NCBI GenBank assembly: GCA_900771065.1
Contig: CAAGMP010000061.1
Location: 1-5,093, forward strand
Length of the DNA: 5,093 nt
Reading direction: 5' to 3'
Source: an uncultured Acinetobacter sp.
GTDB lineage: Bacteria; Pseudomonadota; Gammaproteobacteria; Pseudomonadales; Moraxellaceae
Both the position numbers and the translations under genes were made by a program. Below are positions 1 through 5,011 of this stretch, one piece after another. Position 1 is the first letter of the stretch. Every line of letters begins with the position of its first letter. The notes beneath the pieces are model-generated. The model saw nothing but the letters and a program-made list of their open reading frames with translations, did not search any database and had not been told where the DNA came from.

Positions 1-264
1 CAAAAAAAATTAAAAGATACTTTAATTACTTTAACGCCTTTGTTTCAGCATTATCCTTATTTTATGTCAGATCAATTTAGCATTTTAGATTGTATGTTAG
101 CACCTATTTTTTTACGTTTACAAGCTATGCAAATTGAACTGCCTTTACCGCATTGTCGTCCAATTGTGCAATACTGCCAGCGGATTTTCCAACGACCTGC
201 TTTTGAAAAAGCCCTGACGATTCAAGAAAAAAATCGTTATTATCATCTTATTGCTAAAAAATAA
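1..264 (+). CDS. sspA: Stringent starvation protein A, C-terminal part (5' end outside window)
   Basis: The frame is open from base 1 to the TAA at 262-264, giving the last 87 residues of a protein whose beginning lies outside the window; the TTG at 40 is an internal codon, not a start. SspA has a glutathione-S-transferase fold but acts as an RNA-polymerase-associated transcription factor in the stringent and stationary-phase response (family knowledge). The visible part would be the alpha-helical GST C-terminal domain, with segments such as DCMLAPIFLRL and the tail YCQRIFQRPAFEKAL, typical of the last helices of SspA. The strongest support is context: sspB begins 12 bases after the stop, the conserved sspA-sspB operon of gammaproteobacteria. 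A generic GST would be the alternative, but the neighbour makes SspA much more likely. Confidence 0.9.
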   Translation, partial: QKKLKDTLITLTPLFQHYPYFMSDQFSILDCMLAPIFLRLQAMQIELPLPHCRPIVQYCQRIFQRPAFEKALTIQEKNRYYHLIAKK

Positions 265-276
265 TAGAGTTTGCTT

Positions 277-693
277 ATGTCTGAACTTACTTTAAGCCCT
301 ACGCGTCCGTACCTTGCTCGTGCGATTTACGATTGGATTTACGATAACCAATTGACGCCATATATTGTCGTGAATGCAAAACGTAAAAATACCTTTGTGC
401 CACAACAATTTGTGAAAGATGGTCAAATTGTATTAAATATTGCTGCGCATGCAGTACATCAATTTACCATGAATAATGATGCGATTGCATTTTCAGCACG
501 TTTTGGCGGTGTTTCGCAAGATATTTATATCCCTTATGCGGCATTAATTGGCATTTATGCACGTGAAAATGGGCAAGGATTATTTTTTGATGAAAGCGAA
601 TATCCTGAAGACGATGCTGAAACTGAACAAACTGTAAGCGTAGCAACCGAAGAATTACCGAAAAAGAAACCTAGTTTAAGAATTGTGGACTAG
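277..693 (+). CDS. sspB: ClpXP protease specificity-enhancing factor SspB
   Basis: 138 residues. SspB is the cytoplasmic adaptor that binds the N-terminal part of the ssrA degradation tag and docks on the ClpX N-domain, increasing degradation of tagged proteins by ClpXP. The sequence shows the three typical parts: a folded N-terminal substrate-binding domain (about 1-104, starting MSELTLSPTRPYLARAIYDW, with the FGG at 76-78 and IYIPYAALIGIYA at 83-95), a variable acidic linker (about 105-126) and the C-terminal ClpX-binding (XB) tail KKPSLRIVD (130-138), matching the LRVVK tail of the E. coli protein. It is somewhat shorter than E. coli SspB because of a shorter linker. ATG 277 is preferred to the in-frame TTG 271 because the conserved MSELT-like N-terminus begins there and a weak AGAG lies at 266-269. 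It follows sspA by 12 bases and is probably co-transcribed with it. Confidence 0.96.
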   Translation: MSELTLSPTRPYLARAIYDWIYDNQLTPYIVVNAKRKNTFVPQQFVKDGQIVLNIAAHAVHQFTMNNDAIAFSARFGGVSQDIYIPYAALIGIYARENGQGLFFDESEYPEDDAETEQTVSVATEELPKKKPSLRIVD

Positions 694-695
694 TT

Positions 696-701
696 TATAA
701 T
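696..701 (+). promoter_or_regulatory. Possible -10 element ahead of the micropeptide ORF
   Basis: A perfect TATAAT begins 2 bases after the sspB stop codon. The hexamer 17 bases upstream (AGTTTA, 673-678) is a poor -35. It could give the small downstream ORF its own transcript, but read-through from sspAB is equally possible, as no terminator is seen between 693 and 732. Confidence 0.25.
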
Positions 702-731
702 ACATCCTGTTTATTTTATGGAATATAAAAA

Positions 732-866
732 ATGGCAAATCATCACGATCATGAGATTGAAATTGAAGAAATTGCGACACCAACATGGTCAAAAATTGTA
801 GAACCGATTGTGGCTTTAGCTATTTTATGGATTTTATATTCAGCAGCCTGTCAATTGTTTGCATAA
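732..866 (+). CDS. Small single-span membrane protein, 44 aa, unknown function
   Basis: ATG at 732 opens a 44-codon frame ending with TAA at 864-866. I do not recognise the family. The N-terminus is polar and histidine/acid-rich (HHDHEIEIEE, residues 4-13), followed by TPTWSK and a hydrophobic stretch from about 25 to 43 (PIVALAILWILYSAAC, then QLF) long enough for one membrane span, with Cys40 near its end. This polar head plus one helix is typical of bacterial membrane micropeptides. A weak ribosome site GGA (720-722) lies 9 bases before the start. The frame begins 38 bases after sspB and is followed within 5 bases by a hairpin terminator, so it fits as the last cistron of the sspAB transcript or as its own short unit. 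The clean placement between a -10-like box and a terminator supports a real gene; no function is claimed. Confidence 0.7.
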   Translation: MANHHDHEIEIEEIATPTWSKIVEPIVALAILWILYSAACQLFA

Positions 867-870
867 ACTC

Positions 871-892
871 AAGCTGTCTTTGGACAGCTTTT
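871..892 (+). terminator. Rho-independent terminator closing the sspAB block
   Basis: Perfect 8-bp inverted repeat AAGCTGTC / GACAGCTT around a 4-base TTTG loop, followed by TT then ATAATTTT. It begins 4 bases after the stop of the 44-codon ORF. The T-tract is short and interrupted, so termination may be partial. Confidence 0.75.
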
Positions 893-1085
893 ATAATTTT
901 ACAAATAGCAACAATTTTAAACCAATCAATATGATTTATATAAATAAAATAATAATTAATTTAACTTGATGATAAATAAATAATAAATAATAAATAATAA
1001 AAATTTTTAATTAAAAATAATAGTAAAAATCCAATATTTTTGTCAATTCCAACTAATTTAGGTGAGTTTGATCATTCTTCTCTCT
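893..1085. other. Very AT-rich non-coding region
   Basis: No credible reading frame on either strand. The stretch is overwhelmingly A and T, with runs of TAA-rich repeats (977-997) and a perfect 16-bp AT-only palindrome at 1003-1018 (ATTTTTAATTAAAAAT). Such DNA is usually intrinsically curved and a typical binding place for H-NS-like silencers (inference); it lies directly upstream of the promoter of the GTPase operon and could act as its upstream control region. Confidence 0.6.
977..997. repeat. 7-bp tandem repeat, three exact TAAATAA copies
   Basis: TAAATAA occurs three times head to tail, with a degenerate fourth unit (TAAAAA) following. It is about 90 bases upstream of the -35 box of the GTPase operon. 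Copy number could vary by strand slippage; in this AT-rich setting it may also be neutral low-complexity sequence. Confidence 0.7.
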
Positions 1086-1113
1086 TTGAAAGCACATAAA
1101 TCATTTTTATAAT
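1086..1113 (+). promoter_or_regulatory. Sigma-70 promoter of the HTH-GTPase-Roadblock operon
   Basis: TTGAAA (1086-1091), a 16-base spacer and a perfect TATAAT (1108-1113). Transcription would start near 1120, leaving a leader of roughly 57 bases before the ATG at 1178. The same geometry would place the ATG at 1130 only about 10 bases from the 5' end, with most of its AAGGA box (1116-1120) not transcribed. Confidence 0.6.
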
Positions 1114-1163
1114 TTAAGGACTAGCTATTATGCTTTTTTATCTAAATAGAATAGTGCACTTTT

Positions 1164-1169
1164 GGAGGT
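1164..1169 (+). promoter_or_regulatory. Strong ribosome binding site GGAGGT that decides the start at 1178
   Basis: Perfect Shine-Dalgarno GGAGGT with an 8-base spacer to ATG 1178. It lies inside the 16-codon extension that would result from starting at ATG 1130, and argues for the internal start. Confidence 0.7.
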
Positions 1170-1177
1170 CTGAAGCA

Positions 1178-1846
1178 ATGCAAGTTAAAAGTTGGTACTC
1201 AAACTTAAAATCAGATCGGCAAAATTTATGTGACTATTCTAGTTTAGATTTTTCTAAAAATCAGGTCAAAATTGTGCAAAAACGCCTACATTATTTAAGT
1301 AAGCAAGATGATCTTTTTAAATTACATTTATTTGATCGACATGGTACGCTTGCGGTGATTCATTTTACCAGTAATCAGGCATGGTTGAATCCACTGCGCC
1401 AAAACTATCATACCGATGAAAGTTTTGACTATGCCATTGCAACGGTTGATGATTTAAGCCTTGTCAATCGTAAACAATTTATGGTGTTAAATGATTGGCT
1501 TTGGAATTTAGTCTGGAATTCTCCCGCATTAGCTAAAATTGTTGCACCTGAAGATGGGCACTATAAAATCAATCACTGGCCAAAGCCAGTTGATCTGAAC
1601 ATGCAAAAACAGATTTTCCAACTCAGCGCTTGTTGTGTGCAGGGTGTAAAAATTTCTACCATTGCAAAACAACTTGATATTCCTCAAAACGTAGTACAGC
1701 GTTTTATTGCTGCGAATTTGATGATCAATAATTTGGAAAAAATTTCAATGTGGGATCGACATTACAGCCCACCTGCAATCGCAAAAGAAGAAGTCAATTC
1801 TGTGAAAAGTTTCCTTGGTCTTATTCGTAAAAAACTGAAAATTTGA
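1178..1846 (+). CDS. Helix-turn-helix-like protein of a GTPase/Roadblock operon (DUF742/CvnC-like C-terminus)
   Basis: 222 residues from ATG 1178; ATG 1130 would add 16. I do not recognise a named family for the whole protein. The first 130 residues are a mixed alpha/beta region without a clear motif (LFKLHLFDRHGTLAVIHFT at 46-64; NDWLWNLVWNSPALAKI at 105-121). Residues about 140-190 look like a winged helix-turn-helix: a helix LNMQKQIFQLSACCVQG (140-156), then VKISTIAKQLDIPQNVVQRF (157-176) and ANLMINNLEKI. This matches the pattern of DUF742 (CvnC) proteins of actinobacterial conservons, where a small GTPase and a Roadblock protein are also neighbours (family knowledge; similarity judged by eye). 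The C-terminus (about 205-222, ending SFLGLIRKKLKI) is a basic amphipathic helix candidate. It is the first gene of the operon, 8 bases before the GTPase. It may be a DNA-binding regulator or a protein-interaction adaptor; the sequence does not decide. Confidence 0.75.
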   Translation: MQVKSWYSNLKSDRQNLCDYSSLDFSKNQVKIVQKRLHYLSKQDDLFKLHLFDRHGTLAVIHFTSNQAWLNPLRQNYHTDESFDYAIATVDDLSLVNRKQFMVLNDWLWNLVWNSPALAKIVAPEDGHYKINHWPKPVDLNMQKQIFQLSACCVQGVKISTIAKQLDIPQNVVQRFIAANLMINNLEKISMWDRHYSPPAIAKEEVNSVKSFLGLIRKKLKI

Positions 1847-1854
1847 GAGTCGTA

Positions 1855-2403
1855 ATGATCTTACAGCAACACAAAATTGTCTTTGCAGGTACAATGGGTG
1901 CAGGTAAAACTGAAGCAATACGTTCTTTGTCCGATGTACCTATTTTACAGACAGAGGCATTTAATACAGATCAAAATACGCATCAAAAATTACAAACCAC
2001 AGTAGGCATTGATTATGGCGAAATTGTACTAGAAAATGGTACTACTGTCGGTTTATATGGCACACCGGGACAAAGTCGCTTTGACTTTTTATGGCCTTTA
2101 ATTTGTAAAGGAGCGGTCGGGGCGGTTATTTTAATTGATCACAGTTGTGCTGATCCAATTGCAGAGCTTGAAAATTATATTCAAACCTTTCAAGAATATA
2201 CCAATCATATTGCGATTGGTATTACGCATGCAGATTGTGATCCAAATCGATCAACACATATTTATTATGATTGGTTACAACAAAACAATCTATTTAATCC
2301 GTTATTTATGATTGATGCCCGAAAAAAAGAGGATATACTGCTGTTAATTGAAGCCCTGTTAACTTCCATTGAAATTAACTTCAATATTGCTCATTCATCA
2401 TAG
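1855..2403 (+). CDS. Small Ras-like GTPase of the MglA/CvnD class
   Basis: 182 residues, the size of a single G domain. G1 P-loop is GTMGAGKT (12-19); switch I contains Thr48/Thr49 in QTTVGIDYG; switch II is LYGTPGQSRFDFLW (67-80), where Gly69 stands at the place of the Ras DxxG aspartate, as in MglA/CvnD-type prokaryotic GTPases, while Gln73 matches Ras Gln61. G4 is ITHAD (123-127), with His125 instead of the usual Lys of N/TKxD; G5 is DAR (154-156) instead of SAK. The stretch RFDFLWPLICKGAVGAVILID is characteristic of CvnD-like GTPases. ATG 1855 is preferred to TTG 1843; GAGAG at 1845-1849 is its ribosome site and overlaps the stop of the gene before it. The Roadblock gene follows after 7 bases and probably encodes its regulator, as MglB is the GTPase-activating partner of MglA. 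It should cycle between GTP and GDP forms in the cytoplasm; the output pathway is unknown. Confidence 0.9.
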   Translation: MILQQHKIVFAGTMGAGKTEAIRSLSDVPILQTEAFNTDQNTHQKLQTTVGIDYGEIVLENGTTVGLYGTPGQSRFDFLWPLICKGAVGAVILIDHSCADPIAELENYIQTFQEYTNHIAIGITHADCDPNRSTHIYYDWLQQNNLFNPLFMIDARKKEDILLLIEALLTSIEINFNIAHSS

Positions 2404-2410
2404 GTTGCCA

Positions 2411-2821
2411 ATGTTTCCTCAAAATAATGATCGAACTGTTCCTGAACACATTTTAAAATACGCAAAATCACAAATACAAGAAGTCTTTAGTGACGTCAGT
2501 GGCGTCAATTTTATGATGCTTTGCACCACAGATGGTTTTGAATTGCATACACTGTATAAAAAAGACCATTATAATCAAGGAAAATTAGCTGCTGTAACCA
2601 GTTCATTGCAAGCGATGGTGACTGCATTAATGCAAGAGTTGCATTTGCAAGGTTGTCAATCGATTACACTCGATGCGGAAAATGGCAAAGCCATTGTGAC
2701 AGCAGTGCCTTATCCTAGCCACCCAATGATCATTTTAACTTTAGCAGAGAAAGATGTTTTATTAGGTCAAGTTTTATATATGTTAAAAACTGCAAGTAAT
2801 GCAATTCAAGATTTCTCATAA
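2411..2821 (+). CDS. Roadblock/LC7 (MglB-like) protein, likely GTPase partner
   Basis: 136 residues from ATG 2411; the TTG at 2369 in the same frame lies inside the GTPase gene and has less support, while AGG (2402-2404) sits 6 bases before ATG 2411 and overlaps the GTPase stop, suggesting translational coupling. The order fits one Roadblock/LC7 domain: helix 11-29 (PEHILKYAKSQIQEVFSDV), strands around NFMMLCTTDGFELH (33-46), the long central helix 57-79 (GKLAAVTSSLQAMVTALMQE onward), then strands SITLDAENGKAIVTAV (84-99) and PMIILTLAEK (105-114) and the final helix 117-133. The TTDG hairpin followed by a long helix full of Ala and Ser is the family signature. Roadblock proteins dimerise and bind small GTPases, in MglB as a GTPase-activating protein. 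It is the last gene of the operon, directly followed by a terminator. Confidence 0.88.
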   Translation: MFPQNNDRTVPEHILKYAKSQIQEVFSDVSGVNFMMLCTTDGFELHTLYKKDHYNQGKLAAVTSSLQAMVTALMQELHLQGCQSITLDAENGKAIVTAVPYPSHPMIILTLAEKDVLLGQVLYMLKTASNAIQDFS

Positions 2822-2824
2822 ATG

Positions 2825-2852
2825 AAAAGGCACTTTTAAAAGTGCCTTTTTT
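2825..2852. terminator. Bidirectional terminator between the GTPase operon and hemB
   Basis: A perfect 26-bp palindrome at 2825-2850 (arms AAAAGGCACTT / AAGTGCCTTTT around TTAA) followed by two more Ts, giving a T6 run on the plus strand; A4 at 2825-2828 gives a shorter T-run on the minus strand. It lies 3 bases after the Roadblock stop and 3 bases past the hemB stop, so it can serve both convergent transcripts. Confidence 0.92.
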
Positions 2853-2855
2853 ATT

Positions 2856-3872
2856 TTAAATCCATGATTGTTTGAGTTTGAGTGCGGCTTCTTCTGCAAA
2901 ATAAGTCCAAATGCCATCTGCACCTGCACGGCGGAAACATAATAATGATTCCATGATGACCTCGTCAGATAGCCAGCCATTTTGAATTGCTGCAGCTAAC
3001 ATGGCATATTCACCACTCACTTGATAAACAAAAGTAGGGACAGCAAAAGTGTTTTTAACTTCGCGGACAACATCTAAATAAGGCATTCCTGGTTTTACAA
3101 TCACCATATCTGCGCCTTCTTGAATATCTAGGGCAATTTCATGTAATGCTTCGGCACGATTACCAATATCCATTTGATAATTATATTTATTTCCACCTTT
3201 TAAATTGCTTGCTGAACCGACTGCATCACGAAATGGACCATAAAAACTTGAAGCATATTTTGCTGAATACGCCATAATATTAGTATAAATATGCCCATGA
3301 CTTTCTAAAGCGTGGCGAATTGCGCCAATGCGTCCATCCATCATATCGCTAGGTGCAACAATATCTGCGCCTGCCTCTGCATGGCTTAGACATTGTTTAA
3401 TTAAACATTCTACTGTTTCATCATTCAGGACATAACCTGAGTCATCGATAATGCCATCTTGCCCATGAGTAGTGTATGGATCTAAAGCACCGTCTGTGAT
3501 TAAAACCATTTCAGGCAATTCCTTTTTAAGTAAACGTACCGTAGTTTGAACTAAACCATTTTCATGCCAAGCTGCTTCAGCAGTTAAACTTTTGTCTTCT
3601 TGTGGTGTGACTGGAAATAGGGCAAGTTTAGAAACGCCTAATTCAAGTAATTTTTCTGCTTTTTTTAACAATAAATCGGCAGATAAACGCTGAATATTGG
3701 GCATGCTGGCAATATCTTGCGTTTGATTTTGACCCGGTAAAACAAATACAGGATAAATTAAATGATCTGCACTTAAATGCGTTTCACGAACCATATGACG
3801 TAATTTTTCATTTTTACGAATACGACGCATACGGGTTGCAGGAAAAGCAGGGCGATTAAAAGTATAAGTCAT
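2856..3872 (-). CDS. hemB: Delta-aminolevulinic acid dehydratase (porphobilinogen synthase), Mg-type
   Basis: 338 residues from the second of two adjacent ATG codons. HemB condenses two 5-aminolevulinate molecules to porphobilinogen, the second common step of haem biosynthesis, as a homo-octamer in the cytoplasm. The two active-site lysines are visible as Lys205 in MAYSAKYASSFYGPF and Lys260 (Schiff-base lysine) in VIVKPGMPYLD; the metal/active-site loop is DGALDPYTTHGQDG (127-140), and APSDMMDGRIGAIR (173-186) is the family signature. The loop carries Asp residues where zinc-type enzymes have three cysteines, so this is the magnesium-dependent, zinc-independent class known from Pseudomonas aeruginosa. 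The minus-strand GAG at 3880-3878 is 5 bases from the ATG at 3872 but only 2 from the ATG at 3875, so 3872 is preferred; using 3875 adds one Met. The gene is monocistronic here, convergent with the GTPase operon and divergent from the thioesterase. Confidence 0.97.
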   Translation of the reverse strand: MTYTFNRPAFPATRMRRIRKNEKLRHMVRETHLSADHLIYPVFVLPGQNQTQDIASMPNIQRLSADLLLKKAEKLLELGVSKLALFPVTPQEDKSLTAEAAWHENGLVQTTVRLLKKELPEMVLITDGALDPYTTHGQDGIIDDSGYVLNDETVECLIKQCLSHAEAGADIVAPSDMMDGRIGAIRHALESHGHIYTNIMAYSAKYASSFYGPFRDAVGSASNLKGGNKYNYQMDIGNRAEALHEIALDIQEGADMVIVKPGMPYLDVVREVKNTFAVPTFVYQVSGEYAMLAAAIQNGWLSDEVIMESLLCFRRAGADGIWTYFAEEAALKLKQSWI

Positions 3873-3902
3873 CATAATCTCAATTTTATTTTAGCTTGAC
3901 TT

Positions 3903-3932
3903 ATTGTAAGCCTTTGCCCATTTTTAAGACAA
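3903..3932 (-). promoter_or_regulatory. Candidate hemB sigma-70 promoter
   Basis: On the minus strand TTGTCT (3932-3927), an 18-base spacer and TACAAT (3908-3903), about 30 bases before the hemB start. On the plus strand of the same gap, TTGACT (3896-3901) resembles a -35 for the thioesterase gene, but I find no good -10 at the right distance. Confidence 0.45.
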
Positions 3933-3966
3933 ATAATTCTTTATTTTTATCTGAAATAGGTTGGAA

Positions 3967-4464
3967 ATGAATACGAAACAACAAGAACAAGCTTGGACAG
4001 GAAACATTAATTTTCACGTGCATATTGAAGAAATTTTAGCGCAATTAGTCGATATTTTTAATCAATCCCCTTATTTTAAACATAGCGGTATGACAATGCG
4101 TTTGGTTGATCAGCAAATTGAAGCTTATATTCAGATGCAAGATTTTATGGTTGGCAATCGAAATTTTCATATTTTACATGGTGGTGCAACGGCAACCGTT
4201 TTAGATAGTATTGGTGGTTTAGTGGCAATGGCTGAATTGTATAAAAGAGCCAATGCGGAAACCATTGAACATGCTGCAAAGCAAGTATCGCGTTTAGCGA
4301 CAATGGATATGCGTGTTGATTATTTGGCGCCTGGTCATGGTGAATATTTTATTGCCCGTGCTGAAGCACTGAGAATGGGTAAAAAAACCTGTACGATGCG
4401 TATGAATCTGGTGAATAATCAGGAAAAATTAATTGCCACAGCAATTGCTTCATATAGTTATTAA
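3967..4464 (+). CDS. YigI-like hotdog-fold acyl-CoA thioesterase
   Basis: 165 residues. The central motif MVGNRNFHILHGGATATVLD (61-80) is the PaaI/YigI-type hotdog signature: HGG (71-73) followed by Asp80 at the end of the hot-dog helix, where the acidic residue is usually catalytic. The second conserved block RLATMDMRVDYLAPG (109-123) and the GKKTCTMRMNL strand match E. coli YigI as I remember it, as does the MVGN just before HGG. These enzymes hydrolyse acyl-CoA thioesters in the cytoplasm; the chain length preferred here cannot be read from sequence. ATG 3967 is preferred over TTG 3961, which would lie only one base after the probable ribosome site AGG (3958-3960). The gene is divergent from hemB across a 94-base gap and ends 30 bases before ssrA, whose promoter must overlap its 3' end. 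A generic PaaI-family thioesterase is the alternative label. Confidence 0.88.
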   Translation: MNTKQQEQAWTGNINFHVHIEEILAQLVDIFNQSPYFKHSGMTMRLVDQQIEAYIQMQDFMVGNRNFHILHGGATATVLDSIGGLVAMAELYKRANAETIEHAAKQVSRLATMDMRVDYLAPGHGEYFIARAEALRMGKKTCTMRMNLVNNQEKLIATAIASYSY

Positions 4465-4477
4465 GTTTTATTTATGT

Positions 4478-4483
4478 TATTAT
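4478..4483 (+). promoter_or_regulatory. Candidate -10 element of ssrA
   Basis: TATTAT lies 11 bases before the mature 5' end of tmRNA, consistent with a transcript starting around 4490 and a short leader removed by RNase P. The -35 region falls within the last codons or the stop of the thioesterase gene (around 4455-4460, TAGTTA) and is weak. Confidence 0.4.
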
Positions 4484-4494
4484 GAAGTGTACTT

Positions 4495-4854
4495 GGGGAT
4501 GTTATTGGCTTCGACGCTGATGATGAAACTCATAGATGCATGCCGAGAGCGCATTTTCTCTCGTAAATAAAATTTGCATTTAAATAGTCGCAAACGACGA
4601 AACTTACGCTCTAGCTGCCTAAGGGCAGCTTGTCCGCATCCCTGAATACTTGTGGTTAGGGGTCCCGACTGAAGCGAACGCACACAAGTCCGTATGAAAT
4701 CAAGCCTTGGGGTTTCGTACTAAATCTAAAGGATCGCGATTTGTACCCTGTTCGTCGGGTCACAAAGAGTTAAAACAATAGACGATATCTAAGCATGTAG
4801 TATTCTCGAGCGTAATGCTGGCGGACGCGGGTTCAACTCCCGCCATCTCCACCA
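4495..4854 (+). ncRNA. ssrA: Transfer-messenger RNA (tmRNA, 10Sa RNA)
   Basis: A complete one-piece tmRNA of 360 bases, near the 363 of E. coli. tmRNA with SmpB rescues stalled ribosomes and adds a degradation tag. The 5' GGGGATG pairs with CATCTCC (4844-4850) to make a 7-bp acceptor stem whose third pair is the G-U wobble used by alanyl-tRNA synthetase; the discriminator A is 4851 and CCA (4852-4854) is encoded. The T arm is GCGGG-TTCAACT-CCCGC, and GGCTTCGACG (4507-4516) is the D-loop-like segment. Other conserved blocks are GCATGCCGAG (4537-4546), ATAGTC before the resume codon and TAAGCATGTAGTA (4790-4802). Stem GCTGCC-TAA-GGGCAGC (4614-4628) closes at the tag stop codon. It is preceded closely by the thioesterase gene and followed by its own terminator. 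Frames reading through this region on either strand are artefacts. Confidence 0.98.
4590..4622 (+). other. tmRNA tag reading frame, ANDETYALAA
   Basis: The resume codon GCA (4590-4592) follows the canonical TAGTC. The frame reads ANDETYALAA and stops at TAA (4620-4622); with the alanine carried by tmRNA itself the tag is AANDETYALAA. It differs from the E. coli tag AANDENYALAA by one residue (Asn to Thr). The terminal LAA is the ClpX/ClpA degron and the first half is the SspB-binding segment. Confidence 0.97.
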
Positions 4855-4906
4855 AATAACATAATCAAGAATGATCACAGTAAATCAGAATCAGTCTTGA
4901 ACAATC

Positions 4907-4944
4907 AAAAAAGCCTTGAAATTTAAGAGTTTCAAGGCTTTTTT
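4907..4944 (+). terminator. Rho-independent terminator of ssrA
   Basis: Perfect 15-bp inverted repeat: arms AAAAAAGCCTTGAAA (4907-4921) and TTTCAAGGCTTTTTT (4930-4944) around an 8-base loop, ending in T6. The A6 on the left arm makes it usable from the minus strand too. It lies 52 bases after the mature 3' CCA. Confidence 0.95.
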
Positions 4945-4967
4945 ATGCTTGCTTATCTGTCATCATA

Positions 4968-4993
4968 AATCATTTTGAATCATTGAAAATCAT
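4968..4993. repeat. Three AATCAT repeats at exact 10-bp spacing
   Basis: AATCAT starts at 4968, 4978 and 4988, so the copies lie on the same face of the DNA. The intervening bases (TTTG, TGAA) differ, so only the hexamers are conserved. No gene covers this region. Confidence 0.6.
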
Positions 4994-5011
4994 AAGGCAT
5001 CAAACTAATAT

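Noticed and set aside
464..646. Minus-strand open frame of 60 codons inside sspB
   Set aside because: Shadow of the conserved sspB coding sequence, with no start signal and no recognisable protein.
838..866. Lipobox-like SAAC in the 44-residue protein
   Set aside because: The cysteine is at residue 40 of 44 at the end of the hydrophobic helix, leaving five residues after cleavage; not a plausible lipoprotein signal.
893..1085. CRISPR-like or mobile-element repeats in the AT-rich gap
   Set aside because: The repeats are 7 bp, contiguous and low-complexity, with no spacers, terminal inverted repeats or transposase.
2369..2410. Upstream TTG start of the Roadblock gene, overlapping the GTPase gene
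   Set aside because: TTG start with 14 extra residues read from the GTPase coding end; ATG 2411 has a ribosome site and gives the normal domain length.
4480..4683. Minus-strand open frame of 67 codons
   Set aside because: It lies antisense to the tmRNA and is open only because of that RNA's sequence; no ribosome site or protein family.
4831..4860. 3' end of ssrA as an occupied integration site (attL/attB)
   Set aside because: The T-arm and CCA end is a classic integrase target, but no integrase gene and no second copy of the end sequence is visible in the following 239 bases, so there is no evidence of an inserted element here.
4867..4877. 11-bp AAGAATGATCA whose reverse complement occurs at 1069-1079
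   Set aside because: A single pair of 11-mers in 5 kb of AT-rich sequence, in unrelated contexts and without flanking similarity, is not convincing as a shared regulatory site.
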